Below, piece after piece: positions 41,368 through 50,799 of a stretch of 64,000 nucleotides of DNA (its first letter is position 1; each line of letters begins with the position of its first letter). Under the pieces are notes generated by a model. It made no database searches. It was not told the DNA's origin and was given only the letters and a program-made list of their open reading frames with translations. A program made the translations under genes and the position numbers. The DNA comes from Streptomyces sp. NBC_00193 (GTDB lineage Bacteria; Actinomycetota; Actinomycetes; Streptomycetales; Streptomycetaceae): positions 1,488,001 to 1,552,000 of the forward strand of contig NZ_JAPEMM010000001.1 of NCBI RefSeq assembly GCF_026342735.1, written 5' to 3'.

Positions 41368-42554
41368 GACACCGCCTTCCCCACCTGCTCTTCGTCGCTC
41401 TCTGCGGCCTCGCACCGGCCGCACTCGGAAACCTGCTGCACTGGTCGGTGTGGCTGTCGGGCTTCATGTGCATGGTCACGGCCTCGGGCTCCCTGCTGCT
41501 CGTGATGCAGCTCACCAGCGGCGGCCGCAGGCCGGCCGCTCCACACGAACCCGGGCCGCCCGAGCCGCCCACACTGCCGACGGAGCAACCGTACGAGGAG
41601 ACCCGGGTGATCGACGCGGCGCTACCGAGCGCGGCGGACGGCTACGACTTCCTGTTCTCCGCCACCGTGTGGTGGAAGCCGACCCCCGACCACGCCGGCC
41701 GGTCCGACGGCGCCTTCCCCGTCCTCGCCGCCTCCTCGGTCGTCAGGCGGGCCATGGAGGTCGTCCGCCACGAGGAACCCGGCCGGGCGAGCTTCGCGCG
41801 ATATCTGCTGGAGGGAGAGCTCGGCGTCCCGCTCCCGGACCTGGGCGGACGGGTACGGGCCCTGGCCGCGGACGTGACCCTGACCCTCGCACCGGCCGAC
41901 CGTGAGCGCCTGCGGAAGCTGAATGACCTCCGCAAGGACGAGGAGGTCTGGGAACACGAGCGTCTGCACGAGGTCAACAAGCGGCGCTACTTCGGTGACG
42001 ACGTGCTCAAGAGCGCGGGCAGCGCGGTGGTGTGGTGGCTCACCCGTCACGAGGACGACATCGAGAAGGCGGTCGACATGATCGGCCCGCTCGCCCAGAT
42101 CGCGGCGGCGGCCAACGACGAGGAGGTGTCCGAGCTGTTCCGCCACCTGCTCGTGCCACCCCCGGGTACCCGGAGCGAAACTACCGTCGGCGCCTCACGG
42201 TGGGACGGCCCCGATCACGAGCAGGAAACAGGGGTATCCGACCGACTGGGCCAGCTACTGACCGCGATGGGCCTCAAACCGGGCATGGACGGCTACACGG
42301 TGCTGGTGCTCCGTGTGACGCAGACCCTGGACGAGGCCGGACTGCCCGATGCCGCCGAAGAGATCAGGCGGACCCTTCTCCCCACGCCAGACGAGTACGA
42401 CGCCGCCCCTCCGGCCGACGGGGACAGAGACACGGACACGGACACGGACGGATTCACACCGGAAGCGCAGAACCACGAGGCCGAGCAGAACATGGGCCGG
42501 CACACCCCGCACGGCCCCGCCGCGCCTCACTCACGGGACGAGACCGGCAGCTGA
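41364..42554 (+). CDS. Membrane protein of the TIR operon, unknown family
   Basis: A 396-residue protein whose ATG overlaps the stop of the previous gene (ATGA). Two membrane helices (about 7-24 and 28-52) form a hairpin at the N-terminus. The cytoplasmic part contains a domain around 80-230 (FLFSATVWWKP, DLGGRVRALAADVTLTLAPADRERLRKLNDLRKDEEVW) that faintly recalls band-7/stomatin-type proteins, followed by an acidic tail with DTDTDTD and a His-rich end. I cannot name a family. Tight coupling makes it the third component of the TIR system, perhaps a membrane anchor or membrane-perturbing part. Confidence 0.6.
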   Translation: MRHRLPHLLFVALCGLAPAALGNLLHWSVWLSGFMCMVTASGSLLLVMQLTSGGRRPAAPHEPGPPEPPTLPTEQPYEETRVIDAALPSAADGYDFLFSATVWWKPTPDHAGRSDGAFPVLAASSVVRRAMEVVRHEEPGRASFARYLLEGELGVPLPDLGGRVRALAADVTLTLAPADRERLRKLNDLRKDEEVWEHERLHEVNKRRYFGDDVLKSAGSAVVWWLTRHEDDIEKAVDMIGPLAQIAAAANDEEVSELFRHLLVPPPGTRSETTVGASRWDGPDHEQETGVSDRLGQLLTAMGLKPGMDGYTVLVLRVTQTLDEAGLPDAAEEIRRTLLPTPDEYDAAPPADGDRDTDTDTDGFTPEAQNHEAEQNMGRHTPHGPAAPHSRDETGS

Positions 42555-42564
42555 CCCGACGGCA

Positions 42565-42604
42565 AAGGCCGCCCGACCCACTCCACTGCAGGTCAGACGG
42601 CCTT
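42565..42604. terminator. Long-loop hairpin between converging genes
   Basis: AAGGCCG at 42565-42571 pairs with CGGCCTT at 42598-42604 around a long loop, between the end of the TIR operon and the converging ychF gene. A weak terminator candidate. Confidence 0.35.
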
Positions 42605-42616
42605 ATGTCGGATCAA

Positions 42617-43705
42617 CTACACGTTGAAGCGGAACTCCACCACGTCGCCGTCCTGCATGACGTAGTCCTTGCCTTCCATGCGGGCCTTGCCCTTGGCGCG
42701 GGCCTCGGCCACCGAGCCGCAGGCGACCAGGTCCTCGAAGGAGATGATCTCCGCCTTGATGAAGCCGCGCTGGAAGTCGGTGTGGATCACGCCGGCGGCC
42801 TCGGGGGCGGTGGCGCCCTTCTTGATGGTCCAGGCGCGGGTTTCCTTCGGGCCGGCCGTCAGGTAGGTCTGCAGGCCCAGGGTGGCGAAGCCGACGCGGC
42901 CGAGGGTGGCCATGCCCGGCTCCTCCTGGCCGACCGACTGGAGGAGCTCGAGGGCCTCGTCGTCGTCGAGCTCGATGAGCTCGGCCTCCAGCTTGGCGTT
43001 CAGGAAGATCGCCTCGGCCGGGGCCACCAGCGCGCTCTGCTCGGCCTTGAAGGCCTCGTCCGTCAGCTCGTCCTCGTCCACGTTGAAGACGTACAGGAAC
43101 GGCTTGACCGTGAGGAGGTGGAGCTCGTGGAGGAGGTCGCCCTGCTCCGTGCCCTTCGTGATGCCGTGCGAGAAGAGGGTGTCGCCCGCTTCGAGGATCT
43201 TCACGGCCTTCTCGACGGCCGCCAGGACCGCGATCTTCTCCTTCTGGAGGCGGGACTCCTTCGTCAGGCGCGGCACCGCCTTCTCGATGGACTGGAGGTC
43301 CGCGAGGATCAGCTCGGTGTTGATGGTCTCGATGTCGTCCTTCGGCGAGACCTTGCCGTCGACGTGGACGACGTTCTCGTCCTTGAAGGCGCGGATGACC
43401 TGGCAGATCGCGTCCGACTCGCGGATGTTCGCGAGGAACTTGTTGCCGAGGCCCTCGCCCTCCGACGCACCGCGCACGATGCCCGCGATGTCGACGAAGT
43501 CGACCGTGGCCGGGAGGAGCTTCTGCGAGCCGAAGATGCCGGCCAGGACGCCGAGGCGGGCGTCCGGAACGCCGACGACGCCGACGTTCGGCTCGATCGT
43601 GGCGAACGGGTAGTTGGCCGCCAGCACGTCGTTCTTGGTCAGGGCGTTGAACAGGGTCGACTTGCCGACATTCGGCAGGCCGACGATTCCGATCGTGAGC
43701 GACAC
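42617..43705 (-). CDS. ychF: Redox-regulated ATPase YchF
   Basis: A 362-residue Obg-family protein with G1 GLPNVGKSTLFNAL, G3 DIAGIVRGASEGEGLGNKFL, an altered G4 region typical of the ATP-preferring YchF branch, a coiled-coil insertion (TKESRLQKEKIAVLAAVEKAV) and the C-terminal TGS domain (AWTIKKGATAPEAAGVIHTDFQRGFIKAEII). It associates with the ribosome and is involved in translation and stress responses. Full length and intact. The 134 bases to the divergent DUF6542 gene hold both promoters. Confidence 0.96.
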   Translation of the reverse strand: MSLTIGIVGLPNVGKSTLFNALTKNDVLAANYPFATIEPNVGVVGVPDARLGVLAGIFGSQKLLPATVDFVDIAGIVRGASEGEGLGNKFLANIRESDAICQVIRAFKDENVVHVDGKVSPKDDIETINTELILADLQSIEKAVPRLTKESRLQKEKIAVLAAVEKAVKILEAGDTLFSHGITKGTEQGDLLHELHLLTVKPFLYVFNVDEDELTDEAFKAEQSALVAPAEAIFLNAKLEAELIELDDDEALELLQSVGQEEPGMATLGRVGFATLGLQTYLTAGPKETRAWTIKKGATAPEAAGVIHTDFQRGFIKAEIISFEDLVACGSVAEARAKGKARMEGKDYVMQDGDVVEFRFNV

Positions 43706-43839
43706 GTTGGCGACTTCCCGTAGCTGGAGGGGGCGGCGGCCCGGAGTGGGCCACCGGACAGTTTACTTTCCGATGAGGGGGCCCCGATGTACGCGTGTCC
43801 GGGCACGCGATCGACGGCCTCCCGGCCTAGTTTTGGGGG

Positions 43840-44307
43840 GTGGAGCGATACAAGGCGCGTACGGTACGTCACCCAGCGGAGCGGACCCCCGGCCCCGGGC
43901 GGTCCCCGGTACGCCGGCTGCCCCGGCCCCGGCTGACGGGGCTCGGCGGCGGGCTCTTCGCCTGCGCCGCGATGTTCCTGATCGGCGGCCTCGACTGGCT
44001 GCTGTTCGACGCCTCGCTCTTCGTCTACGGCCTGCTGTTCCTGCCCGTGGCGGCCGCCACGGCCCTGTGGGTGCGGCCCGCCGACCTGATCACCGCGCCG
44101 ATCACCGCCCCGATCGCCTTCGCCGCCGGAGTGTGGCCCGTGTCGGGCGGCTCCGGCGGCTTCGCGGGCGAGGTGATGGGGCTGGTGTCCGCGCTGTCCC
44201 TGCACGCCGGCTGGCTGTACGCCGGCACGCTCGTGGCCGCGCTGATCACGGTGGTGCGCAAGGCCGTCCTCATCGGCCGCCGGCGGATGCCCCGACGCGT
44301 CGCGTGA
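43840..44307 (+). CDS. DUF6542-type small membrane protein
   Basis: A 155-residue protein with a basic Pro/Arg-rich N-terminus and about four membrane helices (45-65, 67-85, 90-108, 125-145). The layout and position beside ychF and ppgK match the small actinobacterial membrane proteins of the DUF6542 group. No function is known. GTG start. Confidence 0.7.
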   Translation: MERYKARTVRHPAERTPGPGRSPVRRLPRPRLTGLGGGLFACAAMFLIGGLDWLLFDASLFVYGLLFLPVAAATALWVRPADLITAPITAPIAFAAGVWPVSGGSGGFAGEVMGLVSALSLHAGWLYAGTLVAALITVVRKAVLIGRRRMPRRVA

Positions 44308-44334
44308 GCGGCGGCAGCACGAGGACGGCAGTGC

Positions 44335-45081
44335 CTACTGCGCCGCCGAGCGCGCCGCCATCGCCGCGCCCACGATGCCCGCGTTGTTCTGCAGCTCCGC
44401 CGGCACGATCCGTGCCCGGACCCCCTCGATCAGCGGCAGGAACTTGTCCGGCTTGCGGCTCACGCCCCCGCCGATGATGAAGAGGTCCGGGGAGAACAGC
44501 ATCTCCACGTGCGCCAGGTACTTCCCGACCCGGCGCGCCCAGTGCTCCCAGGTCAGGTCCCCGTCGTCCTTCGCCTTCACCGAGGCCCGCGTCTCCGCGT
44601 CGTGGCCCTTCAGCTCCAGGTGGCCCAGCTCGCTGTTGGGCACCAGGTGCCCGTCCGTGAAGAGCGCGCTGCCGATCCCGGTGCCCAGCGTGAGCAGGAT
44701 GACGGTGCCGTCGACCCCGCGCCCCGCCCCGTAGGCCATCTCCGCGACCCCGGCCGCGTCCGCGTCGTTCAGGACCGTCACCGGGCGGCCGTCCAGGCGC
44801 GAGGAGAGCAGCGCCGCCGTGTCCACACCGACCCAGGCCTTGTCCATGTTGGCCGCCGACCGGGTCACCCCGCCGGTGACCACCCCCGGGAAGGTCACCC
44901 CCACCGGGCCGTCCCAGTCGAAGTGGCGCACCACCTCGACGACGCAGCCGGCCACCCCGTCGGGGGTGGCCGGCTGCGGTGTCAGCACCTTGTGGCGCTC
45001 CTGCGCCAGGTCGCCACGGTTCAGGTCCACGGGAGCGCCCTTGATCCCGGAACCGCCGATGTCCACGCCGAAGATCTCCAT
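44335..45081 (-). CDS. ppgK: Polyphosphate glucokinase (ROK family)
   Basis: A 248-residue ROK kinase. It has the phosphate loop GVDIGGSGIKG, the catalytic Asp in VLNDADAAG, the adenosine loop ILLTLGTGIGSALF and the polyphosphate-glucokinase-type sequence NSELGHLELKGHDAETRAS, which replaces the usual ROK zinc-binding segment. It phosphorylates glucose using polyphosphate or ATP. Ends shortly after the convergent DUF6542 gene. Confidence 0.93.
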   Translation of the reverse strand: MEIFGVDIGGSGIKGAPVDLNRGDLAQERHKVLTPQPATPDGVAGCVVEVVRHFDWDGPVGVTFPGVVTGGVTRSAANMDKAWVGVDTAALLSSRLDGRPVTVLNDADAAGVAEMAYGAGRGVDGTVILLTLGTGIGSALFTDGHLVPNSELGHLELKGHDAETRASVKAKDDGDLTWEHWARRVGKYLAHVEMLFSPDLFIIGGGVSRKPDKFLPLIEGVRARIVPAELQNNAGIVGAAMAARSAAQ

Positions 45082-45130
45082 GGATCCACCGTAGAGAAGG
45101 ACCCGCCGGAGCGCCCTGCCGTGGACGGTC

Positions 45131-46150
45131 CTACTTCTGTGCGCCCGGCGCCGAGCCCGGCGTGGCGACGAGCTCCGCCGCCTCCGCGCGCAGGTCGCGG
45201 CGCAGTTCCTTGGGCAGGGAGAAGACGATGGACTCCTCGGCCGTCTTGACGATCTCCACGTCCCCGTACCCGCGCGCGGCGAGCCATTCCAGCACCTCGT
45301 CGACGAGCACCTCCGGCACCGAGGCGCCCGAGGTCAGACCGACGGTGGTGACGCCCTGGAGCCAGGCCTCGTCGATCTCGCTCGCGAAGTCGACCAGGTA
45401 CGAGGCCTTCGCGCCCGCGTCGAGGGCGACCTCGACGAGGCGGATGGAGTTCGAGGAGTTCTTGGAGCCGACGACGATGACCAGGTCGCAGTCCTTGCCC
45501 ATCACCTTGACCGCCTCCTGGCGGTTCGAGGTGGCGTAGCAGATGTCGTCGCTCGGCGGCGAGACGAGCAGCGGGAACCTGGTCTTCAGGGCGTCGACCG
45601 TCTCCATCGTCTCGTCGACGGAGAGGGTGGTCTGCGACAGCCAGACGACCTTCGACTCGTCGCGGACGGTGACCTTCTCCACGTCGTGCGGGCCGTCCAC
45701 GATCGTGATGTGGTCCGGGGCCTCGCCGGAGGTGCCGATGACCTCCTCGTGGCCCTCGTGGCCGATGAGGAGGATGTCGAAGTCCTCGTTCGCGTAGCGG
45801 ATCGCTTCCTTGTGCACCTTGGTGACCAGCGGGCAGGTGGCGTCGATCGTCGCGAGCTTGCCGCGGGCCGCCTCCTCGTGCACCACCGGGGCCACGCCGT
45901 GCGCGGAGAACATCACGATGGAGCCCTCGGGAACCTCCTCCGTCCGCTCCACGAAGATGGCGCCCTTGTTCTCCAGCGTCTTCACGACGTACTTGTTGTG
46001 CACGATCTCGTGCCGCACGTAGACCGGCGCGCCGTACTGTTCGAGAGCCTTCTCGACGGCGATCACGGCTCGGTCCACGCCCGCGCAGTAGCCGCGCGGG
46101 GCGGCCAGCAGAACGCGGCGGGATGCGGGAGCGGGGGCGTCAGCAGTCAT
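45131..46150 (-). CDS. ispH: 4-hydroxy-3-methylbut-2-enyl diphosphate reductase
   Basis: A 339-residue IspH/LytB protein with the three [4Fe-4S] ligand cysteines ([33 protein letters not shown]) and the conserved [16 protein letters not shown] and [12 protein letters not shown] motifs. It makes IPP and DMAPP in the last step of the MEP pathway and therefore feeds the prenyl units of the meroterpenoid cluster, though it is a housekeeping gene here. An upstream in-frame ATG at 46159 is an alternative start. Confidence 0.96.
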   Translation of the reverse strand: MTADAPAPASRRVLLAAPRGYCAGVDRAVIAVEKALEQYGAPVYVRHEIVHNKYVVKTLENKGAIFVERTEEVPEGSIVMFSAHGVAPVVHEEAARGKLATIDATCPLVTKVHKEAIRYANEDFDILLIGHEGHEEVIGTSGEAPDHITIVDGPHDVEKVTVRDESKVVWLSQTTLSVDETMETVDALKTRFPLLVSPPSDDICYATSNRQEAVKVMGKDCDLVIVVGSKNSSNSIRLVEVALDAGAKASYLVDFASEIDEAWLQGVTTVGLTSGASVPEVLVDEVLEWLAARGYGDVEIVKTAEESIVFSLPKELRRDLRAEAAELVATPGSAPGAQK

Positions 46151-46246
46151 GGGCTCCATCGTACGGGGGTGTCCAGCAGGCCGGGGATCGCCCGTTCGGC
46201 AGAAACTGGGTCGAACATCCACACAGGCCACACCTCCGGAGGAACG

Positions 46247-47695
46247 ATGGCGTCCGCGACGGATCCCAGTACGCCGCCCGGCCCGTCCGGCGCTTCCGGC
46301 CCGCCCGGCGGCCCGTCCGCCGCGCCCGGCACCTCGCTGCGCCGCAGTCTCGGCTTCCGGGACCTGGTGGTCTACGGGCTGCTCTTCATCGCCCCCATGG
46401 CCCCGGTCGGGGTCTTCGGCACCCTCGACGCCAAATCGCACGGCGCCGTCGCCCTCGTCTACCTCTTCGCGACCGTCGCGATGGCCTTCACGGCCTTCTC
46501 CTACGCGCAGATGGTGCGCGTGGCCCCGCAGGCCGGCTCCGTCTTCACGTACGCCCGCAAGGGCCTCGGCGAGGGTCCCGGGCTGATCGCCGGCTGGATG
46601 GCGATGCTCGACTACCTGCTGATCCCGGCGGTCGCGTACCTCTTCTCCGGGATCGCCATGAACGCCCTGGTCCCGGAGGTCTCCCGGTGGGTGTGGACGG
46701 CCCTGGCGGTGGTCGTGACCACCCTGCTGAACCTGTGGGGCGTACGGGCCGCCGCGCGGGTGGGCTTCGCCGTGCTGGCCATGGAGATCGCGGTGCTGCT
46801 GGTGTTCCTGGTCTCGGCGGTGACGGTACTGGCCCGGGGCGCGGAGCACCGCGCCTGGCTCTCCCCCTTCACCGGGGACGGCTCGCTCGGCGGCTTCTCC
46901 ATGGCCGCCGTGCTCGGCGCGGTCTCGGTGGCGGTCCTGTCCTACCTGGGCTTCGACGCCATCGCCTCCTTCGCCGAGGAGGTCACCGGAGGCAGCGCCA
47001 AGGTGGCGCGGGCGGTGCTGTTCTGCCTGGCGCTGACCGGGGTGCTGTTCATCGCCCAGACCTACCTGGCGGCCCTCCTCAGCCCCCTGTCGGCGGCGGA
47101 GCTGGCGGCCGAGCCGGGGAAGCAGGGCTCGGCCTTCTACACCACGGTCGAGGCCTCCGTAGGGATGTGGCTGCACGACCTGGTCGCCGTCAGCAAGGCC
47201 ATCGGGGCCGCCTTCGCGGCCCTGGCCGGGCAGGCCGCGGCGGGCCGGCTGATCTTCGCGATGGCCCGCGAGCGGCGGCTGCCCCGCGCCCTGGCGCACA
47301 CCTCGCACGGGACCCCGCGCCCGGCCCTGCTGGTGGCGGCGACGGTCACCCTGATCGCGGCCGTGTGGGCGGCCCGGCGCGACGACGGGCTGGACCACCT
47401 GGTGTCGGTGGTCGACATCGGGGCGCTGGTGGCGTTCACGCTGCTGCACGCCTCGGTGGTCGGCTGGTTCGTGGTCAAGCGCCGCGAGGGGGCTCCGAAC
47501 TGGTTCAAGCACCTGGTGATCCCGGTCCTCGGCGCCGCCGTGACCATCGCGGTGATCGTCGAGGCCTCGTGGACGGCGCAACTGGTGGGGGCGGTGTGGC
47601 TGCTGGTGGGCCTGGGCGTCCTGGTGGCCCAGCGCGGGCGACGCGGGGAGGACGAAGGCTCCCGGCCCGACGCCGGTGTCGGTGCGGGCGGTTAG
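46247..47695 (+). CDS. APC-family amino acid permease
   Basis: A 482-residue membrane protein with about twelve helices. Typical APC features: [21 protein letters not shown] in helix 1, [26 protein letters not shown] in helices 2-3, and [15 protein letters not shown] in helix 6. Substrate unknown, probably an amino acid or amine. A CCGGAGG ribosome site lies five bases before the ATG. A Pro/Gly/Ser-rich N-terminal tail precedes helix 1. Confidence 0.9.
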   Translation: MASATDPSTPPGPSGASGPPGGPSAAPGTSLRRSLGFRDLVVYGLLFIAPMAPVGVFGTLDAKSHGAVALVYLFATVAMAFTAFSYAQMVRVAPQAGSVFTYARKGLGEGPGLIAGWMAMLDYLLIPAVAYLFSGIAMNALVPEVSRWVWTALAVVVTTLLNLWGVRAAARVGFAVLAMEIAVLLVFLVSAVTVLARGAEHRAWLSPFTGDGSLGGFSMAAVLGAVSVAVLSYLGFDAIASFAEEVTGGSAKVARAVLFCLALTGVLFIAQTYLAALLSPLSAAELAAEPGKQGSAFYTTVEASVGMWLHDLVAVSKAIGAAFAALAGQAAAGRLIFAMARERRLPRALAHTSHGTPRPALLVAATVTLIAAVWAARRDDGLDHLVSVVDIGALVAFTLLHASVVGWFVVKRREGAPNWFKHLVIPVLGAAVTIAVIVEASWTAQLVGAVWLLVGLGVLVAQRGRRGEDEGSRPDAGVGAGG

Positions 47696-47704
47696 CCTGC
47701 GTGC

Positions 47705-48922
47705 ATGGGTCTGAATTCGTCGGCTGACGCGCCGCTGCCGGTCGGTCAGGTGTCCCGGCTCATCGGGGGCTGGATCGACAAGCTCGGCCAGGTGTGGGTG
47801 GAAGGGCAGATCACGCAGCTCTCGCGGCGGCCGGGAGCGGGGGTGGTCTTCCTGACGCTGCGCGATCCCTCGCACGACATCTCCCTCAGCGTGACCTGCT
47901 TCCGGCAGGTCTTCGACGAGGTCGCGGACTCCGTGACGGAGGGCGCGCGCGTCGTCGTCCTGGCCAAGCCCGAGTGGTACGCCCCGCGCGGGCAGCTGTC
48001 CCTGCGGGCCACCGAGATACGGCCCGTGGGCATCGGCGAGCTGCTCGCCCGGCTGGAGCGGCTCAAGCGCTCCCTCGCCTCCGAGGGACTCTTCGCGCTG
48101 GACCGCAAGAAGCCGCTGCCGTTCCTGCCGCAGCTGATCGGGCTGGTGGTCGGGCGCGCCTCGGCGGCCGAGCGCGACGTGCTGGAGAACGCCCGGCGCA
48201 GGTGGCCGGCGGTCCGCTTCGAGGTCCGCAACGTCGCCGTCCAGGGGGTGCACGCGGTGCCCCAGGTGATCCAGGCGGTCAAGGAGCTGGACTCGATGCC
48301 CGAGGTCGACGTGATCATCGTGGCCCGCGGCGGCGGCAGCGTGGAGGACCTGCTGCCCTTCTCCGACGAGGAGGTCGTACGGACCGTCGCGGCGGCCCGT
48401 ACCCCCGTGGTCTCGGCGATCGGGCACGAGCCGGACTCCCCACTGCTCGACCTGGTCGCGGACCTGCGCGCATCCACGCCCACGGACGCGGCGAAGAAGG
48501 TGGTCCCGGACGTCGGCGAGGAGCTGGAGCGGGTGCGCCAGCTGCAGGGCCGGGGGCTGCGCGCCGTGCGCGGGCTGCTCGACCGGGAGGAGCGGGGGCT
48601 CGCCCACGCGCTCGCGCGGCCGGTCTTCATCCACCCCCAGCGGATGGTGGAGACCCGGGAGGCGGAGGTGGACGCGCTGCTGGCGCGCAGCCGCCGGACC
48701 CTGGGGCACTTGCTGGACCGGGCCGATTCGGAGCTGGCGCACACCCTCGCCCGCGTGGTGGCGCTGTCCCCGGCCGCCACCCTGGAGCGCGGGTACGCGG
48801 TGCTGCAGCGGGCCGACGGGCACGTGGTGCGCTCGCCCGAGGACGTGTCGGCGGGCGACGTGCTGCGGGCGCGCGTGGCGGAGGGCGCGTTCTCGGTGGA
48901 GGTCGCGGAGGACCCCGCATAG
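47705..48922 (+). CDS. xseA: Exodeoxyribonuclease VII large subunit
   Basis: A 405-residue protein with the N-terminal OB fold ([24 protein letters not shown]), the catalytic domain ([10 protein letters not shown]-like [85 protein letters not shown]) and a C-terminal coiled coil. With XseB it degrades single-stranded DNA to oligonucleotides. Somewhat shorter than E. coli XseA, as usual in actinobacteria. Confidence 0.95.
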   Translation: MGLNSSADAPLPVGQVSRLIGGWIDKLGQVWVEGQITQLSRRPGAGVVFLTLRDPSHDISLSVTCFRQVFDEVADSVTEGARVVVLAKPEWYAPRGQLSLRATEIRPVGIGELLARLERLKRSLASEGLFALDRKKPLPFLPQLIGLVVGRASAAERDVLENARRRWPAVRFEVRNVAVQGVHAVPQVIQAVKELDSMPEVDVIIVARGGGSVEDLLPFSDEEVVRTVAAARTPVVSAIGHEPDSPLLDLVADLRASTPTDAAKKVVPDVGEELERVRQLQGRGLRAVRGLLDREERGLAHALARPVFIHPQRMVETREAEVDALLARSRRTLGHLLDRADSELAHTLARVVALSPAATLERGYAVLQRADGHVVRSPEDVSAGDVLRARVAEGAFSVEVAEDPA

Positions 48923-48990
48923 GGCCCGCACAGGGCCCGCACAGGCCCCGCACAGGGCCCCGCACAGGGCCGCGCGCAGGGCCGCGTAGG
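48921..48990. repeat. Degenerate 11-12-bp tandem repeats between xseA and xseB
   Basis: About six imperfect copies of AGGGCCCGCAC follow the xseA stop directly. They separate xseA from xseB, which are often closer. No function is obvious beyond possible slippage origin. Confidence 0.55.
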
Positions 48991-49055
48991 GAGCCCGAAA
49001 CGCGACACACTGTCGCAACAATTTGTTGATCTTCAGAGTTAAGGTGGGAGCGGGA

Positions 49056-49283
49056 ATGGCCGAGACCGATACGGCGCTGGGGTACGAGCAGGCCCGGGAC
49101 GAACTGATCGAGGTCGTCCGCAAGCTGGAGGCCGGCGGCACCTCGCTGGAGGACTCCCTCGCGCTCTGGGAGCGCGGCGAGGAGCTCGCGAAGGTGTGCC
49201 GCCACTGGCTGGAGGGGGCCCGCGCCCGGCTGGACTCGGCGCTGGCGGCGCGCGAGGCGGCGGAGGGCGCCGGCGGGGAGTGA
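49056..49283 (+). CDS. xseB: Exodeoxyribonuclease VII small subunit
   Basis: A 75-residue helical protein with the family pattern [41 protein letters not shown] chose the ATG giving [10 protein letters not shown], since the longer frame from 49023 adds residues not found in the family. It partners XseA encoded just upstream. Confidence 0.93.
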   Translation: MAETDTALGYEQARDELIEVVRKLEAGGTSLEDSLALWERGEELAKVCRHWLEGARARLDSALAAREAAEGAGGE

Positions 49284-49307
49284 TCTCGCTCACCCGCTCC
49301 GAAATTT

Positions 49308-49323
49308 AGTTGAACTTTCACCT
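49308..49323. promoter_or_regulatory. Pseudo-palindrome AGTTGAACTTTCACCT before the nitroreductase gene
   Basis: An AT-rich inverted repeat (AGTTGAA / TTCACCT, one mismatch) about 60 bases upstream of the nitroreductase start. A likely binding site of a small dimeric regulator (MarR or HxlR type). Confidence 0.4.
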
Positions 49324-49382
49324 ATCTCCGTCGTAGTCTCAGGACATCGCTTCAGCAGTCCCGCACAGAAGAAGGCTTTTCG

Positions 49383-49973
49383 ATGTCTCTCGTTCTCGAC
49401 GCCGCCGCTCAGGACCTCCTCTTCCGCGAGGCCCGCACCGCCAACACGTTCTCCGACGAGCCGGTGACCGAGGAGCAGGTCCAGGCGATCTACGACCTGG
49501 TGAAGTTCGGCCCGACCGCCTTCAACCAGACGCCGCTGCGCATCACCCTGGTCCGCTCCCCCGAGGCCCGCGAGCGCCTCGTGAAGCACATGGCCGAGGG
49601 CAACCAGGCCAAGACCGCCGCCGCACCGCTGGTCGCGATCCTGTCCGCGGACAACGAGTTCCACGAGGAGCTCCCGCAGCTGCTCCCGCACTTCCCGCAG
49701 GCCAAGGACGCCTTCTTCTCCGAGCGCCCGGTCCGCGAGCAGTCCGCGCTGGTCAACTCCGCGCTGCAGGCCGCGTACTTCATCATCGGCGTCCGCGCCG
49801 CCGGCCTGGCCGCCGGCCCGATGACCGGCCTGGACTTCGCCGGCATCCAGAAGGAGTTCCTGGACGGCGACCACACCCCGCTGATGGTCATCAACATCGG
49901 CAAGCCGGGCGAGGACGCCTGGTTCCCGCGCTCCCCGCGCCTGGAGTTCGACCAGGTCATCACGACCGTCTGA
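49383..49973 (+). CDS. RutE-like nitroreductase / malonic semialdehyde reductase family
   Basis: A 196-residue FMN flavoprotein of the nitroreductase superfamily, RutE/HadB branch: RTANTFSDEPVTEEQVQAIYDLVKFGPTAFNQTPLRI at the N-terminus, and ALQAAYFIIGVRAAGLAAGPMTGLD later. RutE reduces malonic semialdehyde in pyrimidine breakdown in E. coli, but no other rut genes are nearby, so the physiological substrate is open (quinone or nitro compound are alternatives). Confidence 0.88.
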   Translation: MSLVLDAAAQDLLFREARTANTFSDEPVTEEQVQAIYDLVKFGPTAFNQTPLRITLVRSPEARERLVKHMAEGNQAKTAAAPLVAILSADNEFHEELPQLLPHFPQAKDAFFSERPVREQSALVNSALQAAYFIIGVRAAGLAAGPMTGLDFAGIQKEFLDGDHTPLMVINIGKPGEDAWFPRSPRLEFDQVITTV

Positions 49974-49999
49974 GCCCAGCCCCACAGGCAGTGAACACG

Positions 50000-50038
50000 A
50001 AAGGCCGCGCTCCCCGGATCCCGGGGAGCGCGGCCTTT
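50000..50038. terminator. Strong terminator hairpin
   Basis: An 18-bp perfect stem (AAAGGCCGCGCTCCCCGG with its complement) with a three-base loop ending in TTTT, between the converging nitroreductase and DUF4245 genes. Confidence 0.9.
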
Positions 50039-50069
50039 TCGCTTCGGCCTACGAACTACGAACTGCGCG

Positions 50070-50588
50070 CTACGAGCCCTGCTTGAACTCCAGCGCCGCC
50101 GCCATCGCGCCGAGCTGCTCGAAGGAGGCCGTCCCGGTCACCACCGTGACGTAGCCCTGCTCGCGCCGCACGAGGGCGTCGTACTTCTCGCCGTCCCAGC
50201 GCTCCCAGACCTGGTCGCCGACCTGCTGGGTCTCCCCGGTGGCCGTCGCCTTCCGGGTGACCTTCCCGATGTACTTGTCCGTGGCGTCCGCGGACTGCTC
50301 CACCGCCACGTACTGCTGCGCCGGGTCCAGGAATCCCAGGTGCCAGGCGCTGGCCTCCTTGCGCGTGTATCCCACCGAGGTCGCCCGCCACTCCGGCGGC
50401 AGCCCGACGGGCACCGCCACGGGGTACGGGGCCGCGCGCCGGGCCGTGAGGCTTTCGACGCGGTAGTCGACCACCTTCGTCGGATCGGCCTTCTCGTCAT
50501 GTGGGATGACCAAATAGATCCCCCCGACCACGAGCCCGATCACCGCGAGGGACCGGATCATGTCCACGACCGTCTGCTTGCCCTTCAT
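50070..50588 (-). CDS. DUF4245-family membrane-anchored protein
   Basis: A 172-residue protein with one N-terminal membrane helix (SLAVIGLVVGGIYLVIP) and an extracytoplasmic domain of the DUF4245 type (LPPEWRATSVGYTRKEASAWHLGFLDPAQQYVAVEQS, VWERWDGEKYDALVRREQGYVTVVTGTAS). Conserved in actinobacteria beside glpX. Function unknown. Starts at 50597 or 50615 are possible. Confidence 0.8.
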   Translation of the reverse strand: MKGKQTVVDMIRSLAVIGLVVGGIYLVIPHDEKADPTKVVDYRVESLTARRAAPYPVAVPVGLPPEWRATSVGYTRKEASAWHLGFLDPAQQYVAVEQSADATDKYIGKVTRKATATGETQQVGDQVWERWDGEKYDALVRREQGYVTVVTGTASFEQLGAMAAALEFKQGS

Positions 50589-50799
50589 ACCTGCCACGAC
50601 ACCATCGTCCCGCATGCCCCCGGGCGATCACCGCCGGGGTCGCAATGGCGCGCCACGGGCGGCGCAAGATGTCCGCTCAGGACAATCAGCTGACCGATAT
50701 GGCGCTCATACGTGACCCGGTCTGCTCAATATGTCGACGTACCGATAGAGTCCAGGGACCCTCACTCCCGGCCGTCGCCGTACAGAAAGGTGCGCTCCG

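Noticed and set aside
45131-49321. Minus-strand frame of about 1400 codons ending in ispH
   Set aside because: Only the ispH part has protein-like composition. The rest is antisense to the permease and xseA.
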